Shown here one piece after another: positions 35,006 to 43,585 of a stretch of DNA of 64,000 bases; positions within the stretch are counted from its first letter, which is position 1; each line of letters starts with the position of its first letter. Origin of the DNA: Mucilaginibacter sp. CSA2-8R (GTDB taxonomy: Bacteria; Bacteroidota; Bacteroidia; Sphingobacteriales; Sphingobacteriaceae); the NCBI RefSeq assembly GCF_038806765.1, contig NZ_CP152389.1, positions 5,146,001 through 5,210,000 on the forward strand, written 5' to 3'. A program made the translations under genes and the position numbers. The notes beneath the pieces were generated by a model. The model saw only the letters and a program-made list of their open reading frames with translations, did no database searches and was not told the DNA's origin.

Positions 35006-36135
35006 TTGATCCCTCCTTGTTTCTCATCAGCAGGCAATTCGTTCAAAAGTTCTTCTTCGGCCGATAGCGTGATTTCATTATCCAGTTTGTCTTCTGCAAC
35101 AGCATCTTGTTTATCGCCTTCAGCAAGTTGCGGCGGGGCTCCCTCTTCTTCGCCACCATACAATGTATGCACTTCAGAAGCATCAAAGCCAATTTCGGCT
35201 AAATATCTCGAAAAACTGGCCGTGTAACCATGTGTCAGATAAACCTTTTCGCAGCCTGTGGCATCAATGGCACTAACCAGCCCATCCCAATCGGCATGGT
35301 CAGACATCACGAAACCGCGGTCAGCCGCCCGGCGGCGCTTGGCCCCGCGTATGGCCATCCACCCCGAACAATAACCAAAACTATAAGGCTGAAATTTACG
35401 CATCCAGGGTGTACCTACGGATGATGGCGGCGCAATAATAATGCCCCTGCGGACTTCTTCTTTAACCGAGTCTGTAGTAATGCGCTCGGTGGGCTGCAAT
35501 ATGATGCCGTTACGCCGCAGGGCTTCGTTAGTGTTTTCGATAACGCCGTGCGTATATACTTTGCCAATAGATAAGTCCAGGTTTTGCAATATGCGCTGGG
35601 CTTTACCCAACGAGTAACCCACAATAACGGTAGCCAGGTTATTATCCCGGTTTTGCTGCCACCATTTGTTAACCTCTGTAAAAAGCTCTGCCTGCGGTTT
35701 CCATTTGTATACCGGCATACCAAAGGTGCATTCTGATATAAAATGATGGCAGGGTACCGGCTCAAAAGGGGCACACACGCCATCGTCTTCCACCTTGTAA
35801 TCGCCGGATACTACCCAAACCTGCCCCTGGCTTTCTACCCTAATCTGTGCCGAACCAATCACGTGGCCTGCTGGATATAACGTTATGCTTACACCATTTT
35901 TGATGACAGTTTCGCCATACTCCACGGTCTGCAACTTTATCTCGCCCAAACGGTAAAGCATCACCTCGCGCGATAAGTGGTGCGCCAGATAGTGTTTATG
36001 ACCGGCATAGGCATGGTCGGCATGGGCATGGGTAATTACGGCATCGTCTACCGGTTGCCAGGGGTCGATGTAAAATTTACCCTTGGCACAGTAAATACCT
36101 TTATCCGTAAATTCCAGCAATGGTTTCTGCGACAT
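35002..36135 (-). CDS. ligase-associated DNA exonuclease (MBL/beta-CASP-like)
   Basis: This 377-residue metallo-beta-lactamase-fold nuclease carries the metal motif THAHADHAYAGH (His36, His38, Asp40, His41) and the later GHVIGSAQI and DYKVEDDG segments. Family members are encoded beside ATP-dependent ligases and process DNA ends before joining. It is followed by an acidic C-terminal extension of about 45 residues (rich in Glu, Asp, Ala), probably a flexible tail. The Lhr helicase and phosphoesterase genes that often complete the cluster are not next to it; folP lies upstream instead. Confidence 0.92.
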   Translation of the reverse strand: MSQKPLLEFTDKGIYCAKGKFYIDPWQPVDDAVITHAHADHAYAGHKHYLAHHLSREVMLYRLGEIKLQTVEYGETVIKNGVSITLYPAGHVIGSAQIRVESQGQVWVVSGDYKVEDDGVCAPFEPVPCHHFISECTFGMPVYKWKPQAELFTEVNKWWQQNRDNNLATVIVGYSLGKAQRILQNLDLSIGKVYTHGVIENTNEALRRNGIILQPTERITTDSVKEEVRRGIIIAPPSSVGTPWMRKFQPYSFGYCSGWMAIRGAKRRRAADRGFVMSDHADWDGLVSAIDATGCEKVYLTHGYTASFSRYLAEIGFDASEVHTLYGGEEEGAPPQLAEGDKQDAVAEDKLDNEITLSAEEELLNELPADEKQGGIK

Positions 36136-36174
36136 ATACGATACAACGGTATTTGCGCAGGTTGGTTTGCCGGA

Positions 36175-37038
36175 TTAGTTTTGGATTGCCGTAGTTGTTT
36201 GCCAAAGCTTAACGGCTTCAACAGCCGGTTTTACATCGTGCACCCGCAATATATCGGCGCCCTTCATCAAAGCAATGGTGTTTAATACCGTTGTGCCATT
36301 TAGTGCATCAGCAGCGGTAGTGCCTAAAGTTCCGTAAATCATACGCTTGCGCGATACCCCTGCCAGGATGGGTAGCCCAAGAAGATTAATACCATCCAAC
36401 CGGTTAAGTAAAGTATAGCTATGTTCGGCAGTTTTGGCAAAACCAAAGCCAGGGTCTAAAATAACATCATGTACGCCCAGTTGCCTAAGCTGGGCATAAA
36501 GGGTAATGAAGTAATCCAGCACCTCGTTAAATACATTTTTGTAGTGGGCCTGCTGCACCATGGTTTGGGGCGTGCCTTTCATATGCATTAAAATGTAAGG
36601 CACTTTTAACCGGGCAACAGTGATAAACATATCTGGGTCGAGTTGCCCGCCGCCAATATCATTGATGATGTGTGCTCCTGATTTGATTGCAGCCTCGGCT
36701 ACCGGTGCCCTAAAGGTATCGATGGAGAGGATAGCCTCAGGATATTCTCGTACGATAGCTTCTACCACGGGCAGCAAGCGGTCGGTTTCTTCCTGCACCG
36801 AAATGTCAGTAGCTCCCGGCCGGGACGAGTAAGCGCCTAAGTCGAGCATAGCAGCGCCGTCGGCCAGCATTTGCCCGGCCTGCTGCAGGGCATCTACTAC
36901 AGCGGGCTTTCTGCTATCGGCAAAAAATGAGTCGGGCGTCAGGTTGATAATGCCCATCACCTTTGGCGTGCTTAAATTGATAAGGTGACCACCGGCGTTG
37001 ATGGTTGCCTTTTTGTGAAAAACTGTATCTTTAGCCAT
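36175..37038 (-). CDS. folP: dihydropteroate synthase
   Basis: The 287-residue enzyme condenses p-aminobenzoate with pterin pyrophosphate in folate synthesis. It shows the family signatures MGIINLTPDSFFADSR, DLGAYSSRPGAT and DPGFGFAKT, and a C-terminal RVHDV motif. Length and start are normal. It transcribes divergently from the DUF1599 gene with a 63-base gap. Nothing in the sequence suggests sulfonamide-resistance changes, though I cannot judge this fully by eye. Confidence 0.96.
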   Translation of the reverse strand: MAKDTVFHKKATINAGGHLINLSTPKVMGIINLTPDSFFADSRKPAVVDALQQAGQMLADGAAMLDLGAYSSRPGATDISVQEETDRLLPVVEAIVREYPEAILSIDTFRAPVAEAAIKSGAHIINDIGGGQLDPDMFITVARLKVPYILMHMKGTPQTMVQQAHYKNVFNEVLDYFITLYAQLRQLGVHDVILDPGFGFAKTAEHSYTLLNRLDGINLLGLPILAGVSRKRMIYGTLGTTAADALNGTTVLNTIALMKGADILRVHDVKPAVEAVKLWQTTTAIQN

Positions 37039-37101
37039 TTACTGATGGCGTTTTAATGCCATGGTGAACAAATATCTAAAGAAAAACTAAACACTACTGT
37101 T

Positions 37102-37656
37102 TTGAGCAATACCGCAATAGAGTACGAAGCTGTTATTAACGCCTGTAAAAGCCTGTTTATTAAAAAAACGCGCGATTATGGCACCGCATGGCGCATACTC
37201 AGGCCATCGTCCATCACCGACCAGATTTTTATCAAAGCGCAACGCATCCGTACACTCGAAGAAAAAAAGGTATCTAAAGTAGGCGATGATATTACCGGCG
37301 AGTACATTGGCATTGTAAATTATTGTTTGATTGCCATGATGCAGATTGACAGTAAGCCCGAAGATGCCCTGGAATTGCCCGTGGAAACCGTGAGCGACCT
37401 CTTTGATCTGTACGCCCAGGAAACGTACAATTTAATGCTGGCCAAAAATCACGATTACGGCGAGGCCTGGCGCGATATGCGCATCAGTTCATTAACAGAT
37501 TTAATATTGATGAAGCTGCTGCGGGTAAAGCAGATTGAGGATAATCAAGGGCAGACCCTGGCGTCAGAAGGTGTGAAGGCCAACTACCAGGATATGCTCA
37601 ATTATGCGGTGTTTGCGCTGATTAAATTAGGTCCGCCAAGCCCCCCGACCCCCTAA
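37102..37656 (+). CDS. DUF1599 protein (tandem nucleotide-modification-like domains), TTG start
   Basis: The 184 residues hold two copies of the DUF1599 unit: first SLFIKKTRDYGTAWRILRPS...QRIRTLEEKK, then NLMLAKNHDYGEAWRDMRIS...RVKQIEDN. Each ends in an NY(C/A)xxAL(M/I)-like helix. DUF1599 proteins are common in Bacteroidota and have been linked to nucleotide metabolism, but no activity is established. The first in-frame start that covers the domain is TTG. The last residues (GPPSPPTP) are encoded by a palindromic repeat that also supplies the stop codon, so the natural C-terminus was probably altered by repeat insertion. Confidence 0.85.
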   Translation: MSNTAIEYEAVINACKSLFIKKTRDYGTAWRILRPSSITDQIFIKAQRIRTLEEKKVSKVGDDITGEYIGIVNYCLIAMMQIDSKPEDALELPVETVSDLFDLYAQETYNLMLAKNHDYGEAWRDMRISSLTDLILMKLLRVKQIEDNQGQTLASEGVKANYQDMLNYAVFALIKLGPPSPPTP

Positions 37657-37665
37657 AGGGGGAGG
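37638..37665. repeat. REP-like GC palindrome (CCCCCT-AAA-GGGGG type)
   Basis: AAGCCCCCCGACCCCCTAAA followed by GGGGGAGG forms a short hairpin of the kind scattered through many Bacteroidota genomes. I found only this copy in the window. It overlaps the last codons and stop of the DUF1599 gene. Confidence 0.65.
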
Positions 37666-37687
37666 AATAAATATTAGTTGATTATTG

Positions 37688-38887
37688 ATGGAAACGCTTT
37701 TGAATAAAGATATACGAAATAGAACTGCACCCTCGTCGGGAAACTGGTGGATCTGGTTTTGCCGACTGGCGGTAGGTTTACTTTTTATTTTTTCGGGATT
37801 AATTAAAGCTAACGACCCGCTTGGGTTTTCTTATAAACTGGAAGAGTATTTTGAGGTTTTCCATGTCACCTTTTTGAATGACCTGGCTCTGAGTATGTCT
37901 GTTATTTTGTGTGCGCTTGAAATGATTTTGGGCTTTGCGCTCATCATTGGCATCCGCATTAACAGTGTTACCTGGGGGTTGTTGCTGCTCATTGTATTCT
38001 TTGGCTTTTTAACCTTTTACTCTGCCTTTTTTAAGGTGGTGCAAACCTGCGGTTGTTTTGGTGATGCTATTCCGTTAACGCCATGGGAGTCGTTTGGTAA
38101 GGATATGGTTTTACTGGCTTTGGTGCTGGTGCTGTTTTTTAACCGCAATTGTATGCAGCCTTTAGTAAGCCGCGCCGCCGAGATGCGCTGGCTGATTGCC
38201 GCAGTAGTAATTGCATTAGGCATAGGTTTATATACTTATAACTTTTTGCCGGTCATCGACTTTTTGCCTTATAAAGTTGGTGCCAACATACCCGACGAGA
38301 TGAAAACGCCGCTGGGTGCTAAACCCGACGAGTATGAGCTAACTTATCAGCTTAAAAATAAAGCCAACGGGCAAACCAAATCTATGAGCGATAAGGAATA
38401 CCTTAAAACCGGGATTTGGAAAGATGCAAACTGGGTAATACAAGGCGACCCAGAGCGCCGTTTAATTAAAAAGGGATTTGAGCCTAAAATTCGTGACTTA
38501 GGCATACAGGATGGCCAGGGTAACGATTATACCCAAGAACTGTTGGGTAATCCATTTTATAACCTGATGGTGGTAGCCTATGATTTGAAACACACCAACG
38601 AACCTGCCCTGAACCGGCTGAATGCCTTGGCCGTTAACCTGACGCAAAACTACAATATGCGCACGGTAATGCTTACTTCGGCGTCACCAACTGATGCGGC
38701 TGCTTTTAGTAAAGCCCATCATTTAACTTTTGAAATTTATCATGCCGACGGTGTACCGCTAAAAACCATGGTGCGTTCTAATCCGGGTATTCTGTTATTA
38801 AAAAACGGTACAGTCATCAACAAATGGCATTACCATACCATGCCCGATTATGATGCATTGGTAAAAAAGTATCTGCAAAAACAATAA
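37688..38887 (+). CDS. DoxX/MauE-like membrane protein with a thioredoxin-like C-terminal domain
   Basis: From the ATG at 37688 (a TTG one codon earlier is ignored) the 399 residues contain four transmembrane helices of the DoxX/MauE type, with RLAVGLLFIFSGLIKANDPLG at the start and the cysteine pair TCGCFGD that is typical of MauE-like redox proteins. The C-terminal part (about 300-399) reads like a thioredoxin fold, but lacks a CxxC. This two-part protein is common in Bacteroidota. A role in disulfide or quinone-linked redox chemistry is inferred. Six bases separate it from the permease. Confidence 0.78.
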   Translation: METLLNKDIRNRTAPSSGNWWIWFCRLAVGLLFIFSGLIKANDPLGFSYKLEEYFEVFHVTFLNDLALSMSVILCALEMILGFALIIGIRINSVTWGLLLLIVFFGFLTFYSAFFKVVQTCGCFGDAIPLTPWESFGKDMVLLALVLVLFFNRNCMQPLVSRAAEMRWLIAAVVIALGIGLYTYNFLPVIDFLPYKVGANIPDEMKTPLGAKPDEYELTYQLKNKANGQTKSMSDKEYLKTGIWKDANWVIQGDPERRLIKKGFEPKIRDLGIQDGQGNDYTQELLGNPFYNLMVVAYDLKHTNEPALNRLNALAVNLTQNYNMRTVMLTSASPTDAAAFSKAHHLTFEIYHADGVPLKTMVRSNPGILLLKNGTVINKWHYHTMPDYDALVKKYLQKQ

Positions 38888-38893
38888 AGGCTT

Positions 38894-39952
38894 ATGCTGC
38901 GCTACCTGTTCCGTAAAATTGGCTATAGCCTGGCCGTAATGCTGGGTATTGTGGTAGTAGTGTTTTTTTTGTTTAACATTTTACCGGTAGATCCGGCCCG
39001 CATGACGCAGGGGCAGCGCTCGGATGTGCAGTCGCTGGAGGCTGTGCGTAAAGAGTTTGGTTTGGATAAACCCCTGCCGGTACAGTTTGCCTATTATTTA
39101 AACGACCTTTTGCCTATAGGCATTCATGAGCGGACGGCCGAAGCAAAAGAGCAATATGGATATGTGCAAATATTGCCTATATCTAAAACCCATGCACTTT
39201 GCCTAAAATGGCCGTACCTCAGGCGGTCGTACCAAACCCATAAAGAAGTAGCTGCTTTGCTACTGGAAGTTATCCCCAACACACTGGCACTGGCTACCGT
39301 AGCAATGCTGATTGCCATTGTTATTGGAGTATTTTTAGGCGTGGTAAGTGCCGTGCATCAAAATACCTGGATTGACCGCCTGGCTGTTAGCTTTTCGGTG
39401 TTAGGTGTTTCTACCCCTTCGTTTTTTGCAGGCATTGTGATAGCCTGGCTGTTTGGTTTTGTTTGGAGCCGATATACCGGTTTGAGCATGACAGGCAGCC
39501 TTTACAGTTACGATCCGTTTAAGGGCGAAGTGATGACGTGGAGTAATATTATTTTGCCCGCTGTAACTTTAGGGTTAAGGCCTTTAGCTATTATTGTACA
39601 GCTTACCCGCAGCTCTATGCTCGAGGTGCTGAGTCAGGATTACATCCGTACGGCGAAGGCCAAGGGATTAGATGGCAATACCATTGTTTACCGCCATGCC
39701 TTACCTAATGCATTAAACCCGGTGATTACCGCCATTGCCAACTGGTTTGCCTCGCTAATGGCCGGTTCTTTTTTTGTTGAATATGTATTCGGCTACAACG
39801 GCTTAGGTAAAGTAACCGTCGATGCGCTCGAAATGTCGGATTTTCCGGTCATCATAGGTTCTATTCTGTTTATTGCTTTTATTTTTGTGGTGATAAATAT
39901 CTTGGTAGACATAGTGTACGTTTGGATAGACCCACGAGTAAAATTGAATTAA
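38894..39952 (+). CDS. ABC transporter permease (DppB/OppB type), orphan
   Basis: The 352-residue protein has an N-terminal helix, a periplasmic segment of about 80 residues and five further helices, with the permease EAA-like loop around RTAKAKGLDGNTIVYRHALPNA. This is a peptide/nickel-type binding-protein-dependent permease. No second permease, ATPase or binding protein is encoded nearby; instead a DoxX-like gene precedes it and a small membrane protein plus aroK follow. Its stop overlaps the next ATG (TAATG). Partners must be elsewhere if it functions as a transporter. Confidence 0.88.
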   Translation: MLRYLFRKIGYSLAVMLGIVVVVFFLFNILPVDPARMTQGQRSDVQSLEAVRKEFGLDKPLPVQFAYYLNDLLPIGIHERTAEAKEQYGYVQILPISKTHALCLKWPYLRRSYQTHKEVAALLLEVIPNTLALATVAMLIAIVIGVFLGVVSAVHQNTWIDRLAVSFSVLGVSTPSFFAGIVIAWLFGFVWSRYTGLSMTGSLYSYDPFKGEVMTWSNIILPAVTLGLRPLAIIVQLTRSSMLEVLSQDYIRTAKAKGLDGNTIVYRHALPNALNPVITAIANWFASLMAGSFFVEYVFGYNGLGKVTVDALEMSDFPVIIGSILFIAFIFVVINILVDIVYVWIDPRVKLN

Positions 39953-40251
39953 TGCATCCTAATAACGTTTCTTTATCAGGTTTACTGGTTTATATTGCTT
40001 ATCTCAGTTTTCCGGTGTGGTGTATTGCCCGCATGCTGCAGTGGCTGATGCTGAACAAATTAATGGCGACACCTAAGTTAATAGGTGTACTGCTGGTTTC
40101 GCTGATTATTTCATTTATCGTAACCATTGTGTTGTGGGGTGGATGGCCGGGCAACCCGATGTACAGTATTATTGCCGCACCTGCCTTATGTGCCGAAGGT
40201 GTTGTGTTGATGATGACCTACCTAATCAAAAAAAATTTAATAAAAAAATGA
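39952..40251 (+). CDS. 99-residue membrane protein between permease and aroK
   Basis: I take the ATG that overlaps the permease stop, not an upstream in-frame ATG inside the permease gene. The product has three likely transmembrane helices (about 10-30, 42-62 and 71-91) and a lysine-rich tail. It overlaps the aroK start by four bases (ATGA), so it is translated as part of this operon. No family is recognised. Confidence 0.75.
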   Translation: MHPNNVSLSGLLVYIAYLSFPVWCIARMLQWLMLNKLMATPKLIGVLLVSLIISFIVTIVLWGGWPGNPMYSIIAAPALCAEGVVLMMTYLIKKNLIKK

Positions 40252-40775
40252 GTCGTATTTTTTTAATTGGCTTTATGGGCTGCGGTAAAACTACGCTGGG
40301 GCATAAGCTGGCAGCACGTTTGGGTTACCCGTTTTTTGATTTAGATGTAGTGCTCGAAGAACAGGCCGGCATGAGCATCGCCGAATATTTTTCGAGCTTT
40401 GGCGAAACAGCTTTTAGACTGGCCGAGTCTGAAGTACTTAAAAATACGGACTACCCCGAAAATGCAGTAATATCAACAGGCGGTGGCCTGCCTTGTTTTT
40501 TTGATAATATGACATGGATGAAAGCCAACGGCACCGTGGTATACATTAAGCTGATGCCTAAAGTACTGGCTAACCGCCTGGAACACGGTAAAGAAGAACG
40601 CCCCTTACTCCGCCACAAGCATGGCGATGAACTGGTAACTTTTATTACCGAAAAACTGGCCGAACGAGAAAACTTTTATTTGCAGGCCCAGGTTATTGCC
40701 GACGGGTTAAGCCTTACTGCCGATAAACTCGTGGATATCCTTAACGTTGATAAGGCTGCTGATACCAAGCTGTAA
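40248..40775 (+). CDS. aroK: shikimate kinase
   Basis: A 175-residue kinase of the aromatic amino acid pathway, converting shikimate to its 3-phosphate. It has a P-loop GFMGCGKTT, the shikimate-binding DLD (FFDLDVVLEE) and GGG motifs (STGGGLPC) and a lid with ERPLL. An in-frame extension further upstream is rejected, because the ATG at 40248 gives the standard N-terminus and an ATGA overlap with the preceding gene. Confidence 0.95.
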   Translation: MSRIFLIGFMGCGKTTLGHKLAARLGYPFFDLDVVLEEQAGMSIAEYFSSFGETAFRLAESEVLKNTDYPENAVISTGGGLPCFFDNMTWMKANGTVVYIKLMPKVLANRLEHGKEERPLLRHKHGDELVTFITEKLAERENFYLQAQVIADGLSLTADKLVDILNVDKAADTKL

Positions 40776-40889
40776 TTATTGTAACAAAAATTACCCGAAG
40801 GCCTGCAATTATTAGAATACCGTTAAAAATTTTTAATCCTATAATAAAGCAGCTTTACAGTCGTATTATATCCAGTACTTCAATAAATA

Positions 40890-40926
40890 TAGGGGCACCA
40901 TTTTATAGGCTAAAATAGTGCCCCTA
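40890..40926. terminator. long imperfect hairpin after aroK
   Basis: TAGGGGCAC pairs with GTGCCCCTA and an inner ATTTTA with TAAAAT, with one mismatch between. There is no strong T run directly after it (TTTTT occurs at 40941-40945), so a terminator role is probable but not certain. Confidence 0.5.
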
Positions 40927-40969
40927 AACTAATCTCTCCCTTTTTCCTACTTACGTACATCTTTATCAG

Positions 40970-41006
40970 CGCTAACATTAACTAACTTTGTGCAATGATG
41001 TTAGCG
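40970..41006. promoter_or_regulatory. inverted repeat flanking the SDR promoter and start codon
   Basis: CGCTAACAT (40970-40978) and ATGTTAGCG (40998-41006) are perfect nine-base arms around a 19-base spacer that holds a TAACTTTG -7 box (40983-40990) and the first ATG. A dimeric repressor site covering promoter and start is the natural reading; chance is not excluded. Confidence 0.45.
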
Positions 41007-41750
41007 AGAACTTATTTGATTAGCGGCGCCGGCAGCGGTATTGGCCGTGCTATGGCAATGCAACTGGCCGAGCAGGGCCATCAATGTATATTACTGGGGC
41101 GTACCCAGCATCACTTACAAGACACCTTGAAAACTTTGCCGGGTAGCGGCCATCAACTCCTGGTGGCTGATGTTAGGCACGCCGAAAGCCTGCAACAAGC
41201 AGCTGCAGTTTTAGGGGAGAGACCCTTGAACGGATTATTAGCCAACGCAGGCATTGGCGGCGAAAACTATTGGGGTGAGACCGACCGCTGGGATGACATC
41301 ATCAGCACCAATCTTACCGGTACCTACAACTTTGTAAATACCTTTCTGCCGCATCTGCATAAAGCAGAAGGTATCAGGCATATTTTAATTACCTCATCAG
41401 TATTGGCACGTTTGGGCGTGGCTAATTATTCGGCTTATTGTGCATCTAAAGCGGGCCTGCTGGGTTTAATGCGCTCTTGGGCGGTGCAGTATGCTCCTGA
41501 AGAAATACTGGTAAATGCCATTTGCCCCGGCTGGGTCGACACCGAAATGTCGCAGGATGGTTTGCAGGGCATTGCCGACAGCATTGGCATCACCAAAAAC
41601 GAGTTTTACAATATAGCCATGCAAAGCGTGCCCTTAAAACGCATGAGCAAACCCGAGGAAATTGCCGCTTTGGCCGCTTACTTACTCAGCCAGCGCTCCA
41701 TCACCGGGCAAACGCTGGATATCAATTGCGGCGCTATCATGAACAGCTAA
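40995..41750 (+). CDS. short-chain dehydrogenase/reductase
   Basis: The 251-residue SDR has the NAD(P)-binding SGAGSGIG loop (residues 10-17), LANAGIGG, the catalytic serine (ITSS), the YSAYCASK Tyr/Lys pair and the ICPGWVDTEM segment. Two adjacent ATGs exist; either is possible, four or seven bases after a TAACTTTG box, so the mRNA may be leaderless. Substrate unknown. It converges with the glycosidase gene with only two bases between stop codons. Confidence 0.9.
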   Translation: MMLARTYLISGAGSGIGRAMAMQLAEQGHQCILLGRTQHHLQDTLKTLPGSGHQLLVADVRHAESLQQAAAVLGERPLNGLLANAGIGGENYWGETDRWDDIISTNLTGTYNFVNTFLPHLHKAEGIRHILITSSVLARLGVANYSAYCASKAGLLGLMRSWAVQYAPEEILVNAICPGWVDTEMSQDGLQGIADSIGITKNEFYNIAMQSVPLKRMSKPEEIAALAAYLLSQRSITGQTLDINCGAIMNS

Positions 41751-41752
41751 AA

Positions 41753-43297
41753 TTACTGGTACGGCACTGTTATCGTAGCCGCCTCGCTTTCGTTTTTCAT
41801 ACGGTCGATGGCGGTTACATAATACACATAATGCTTGCCCTTTTGCACCGTCGTATCTTCGAAAGAGTTAGCCGTATTGTATTGGATATGAATGATGTGT
41901 TCCGGGTTAGATAAATCGGCCTGTTCGCCTTGGTAAAAGCGGTAAATTACATAACCGTAAACGGCCTCTTTATCTTTAGCCAATATGGGTATTTGCCAGC
42001 TCAGCATCAATCCGCGATCGGTACGGCCAGCCAGCAACTGGCGTGGTGCATTTGGCGCTACCGAGTCGAGCCATAGCATCAAAGGTGGCAATGCCGGCGT
42101 ACGGTAATAATGATTGCGCAACGAGTCGTTTAGTCCGCCGTAATTGCGCCTTAACGAGGCTGAGCTAAAATAAACGCTGCCTTGTATTCGCGGATTGTTA
42201 CGCAGGTAACGTATTTGTGCCGGTACCTGGTCCGGATTTTTAAATGCACTATTTCGTGGTTCGCCAATACGGTAGGCTCCCTGCCCTATGTATAAGTGAT
42301 GGTTAAAGGCATTATCACTCCACCAGTCGGTTAGTTTTTCAAAAGCTGCCGCGCGGTTACCGAATTGCCAATAAATTTGCGGGTTAATATAATCCAGCCA
42401 GCCTTCTTCAATCCATTTACGGCTATCGGCAAACTGCTCATAATAAGATGAGCCACCACTGGTTTCAGAGCCTTCTTCATCCTGGCTTACATTTTTCCAG
42501 ATACCAAACGGGCTGATACCAAATTTAACATGCGGTTTATACTTATGTATACTATCGGCCAGGGCATGGATAAGTGTATCCACGTTGTTGCGGCGCCAAG
42601 CGCGTATATCAGTAAATTTATCCTTCCCGTATTGCTCAAATGCAGCCTGGTCGTTAATGCGCTGACCGGCAATAGGGTAAGGGTAAAAATAATCGTCCAT
42701 GTGTATGCCGTCCACATCATAGTTTTTTACCACGTCCAGTATCACCTGGATAATGTATTCGCGCACATCAGGCAAACCCGGATTAAACAGCTTGCGGCCG
42801 CCGTAAATAAAAAACCAGTCGGGGTGTATGCGGGTAACGTGCTGCGGGCTCAGGCTGGCATAATTGGCGTCCATGGTTGCCCGGTAAGGGTTAAACCAGG
42901 CATGCAATTCCATATTGCGACTATGAGCCTCATTGACGGCAAACTCCAGTGGGTCGTAAAACGGATTTGGAGGTGTGCCTTGCGGGCCGGTTAACCATTT
43001 AGACCACGGTTCGCGGCTTTTGGCATAAAAGGCATCGGCAGCAGGGCGTACCTGTAGCATAATAGCATTAATACCGGCTTGCTGATGAAAGTTAAAAATA
43101 TTAATCAACTCAGATTTTTGCTTGTCTGATGACAGCTTAGGCGAACTCGGCCAGTCGATATTAGTAACGGTAGCTACCCAAACACCTCTAAACTCACGTT
43201 TAGGTGCAGGTCTAAGTTGCTTAATAGTATCGGTTTGTGCATGCAACTGTAAGCAAGTAAGCCATGCGGCAATCATCAGCACAAATCTGTAAGTCAT
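41753..43297 (-). CDS. secreted family 10-like glycosyl hydrolase (GHL10/YngK type)
   Basis: I use the ATG at 43297; an in-frame TTG three codons upstream is less likely. The 514 residues start with a signal peptide (to HAQ) and continue with the GHL10 domain: FRGVWVATVTNIDWPS, NAIMLQVRPAADAFY, GIHMDDYFYPYP, FGISPFGIW and YINPQIYW. A C-terminal fibronectin-like domain of about 100 residues follows. These enzymes are distantly related to glycosidases and may act on peptidoglycan-type or other glycans; activity is not established for the group. Confidence 0.88.
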   Translation of the reverse strand: MTYRFVLMIAAWLTCLQLHAQTDTIKQLRPAPKREFRGVWVATVTNIDWPSSPKLSSDKQKSELINIFNFHQQAGINAIMLQVRPAADAFYAKSREPWSKWLTGPQGTPPNPFYDPLEFAVNEAHSRNMELHAWFNPYRATMDANYASLSPQHVTRIHPDWFFIYGGRKLFNPGLPDVREYIIQVILDVVKNYDVDGIHMDDYFYPYPIAGQRINDQAAFEQYGKDKFTDIRAWRRNNVDTLIHALADSIHKYKPHVKFGISPFGIWKNVSQDEEGSETSGGSSYYEQFADSRKWIEEGWLDYINPQIYWQFGNRAAAFEKLTDWWSDNAFNHHLYIGQGAYRIGEPRNSAFKNPDQVPAQIRYLRNNPRIQGSVYFSSASLRRNYGGLNDSLRNHYYRTPALPPLMLWLDSVAPNAPRQLLAGRTDRGLMLSWQIPILAKDKEAVYGYVIYRFYQGEQADLSNPEHIIHIQYNTANSFEDTTVQKGKHYVYYVTAIDRMKNESEAATITVPYQ

Positions 43298-43585
43298 AGG
43301 CGGCAATACACTTATTTGTTAAGGGTGGCAAAGATACATAACTTCAATTATCCCCAATTAGTATAACCTTAATTTGAATGCATATTTTGCGTTTTAAGGT
43401 TATTGTAATTAATTTTAGCGCATCGGCGTGTTTGGGTTAGTGTATACGCTAACCATAATAAAATGGTTTTATAAACTGTAAATCAATGGCTTGGTGGCGG
43501 TTGCAAAATGTTTTAGCGTCAATTATCACTTTTTTAAAAAAGCGGCGTTATAGAATGTACCCAAAGCCTGTAATTATTTTAAAGT
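43298..43585. other. intergenic, divergent promoters expected
   Basis: No ORF or strong secondary structure was seen in this AT-rich stretch. It separates two divergent genes and must hold both promoters; I could not fix a clear TAnnTTTG box. Confidence 0.3.
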
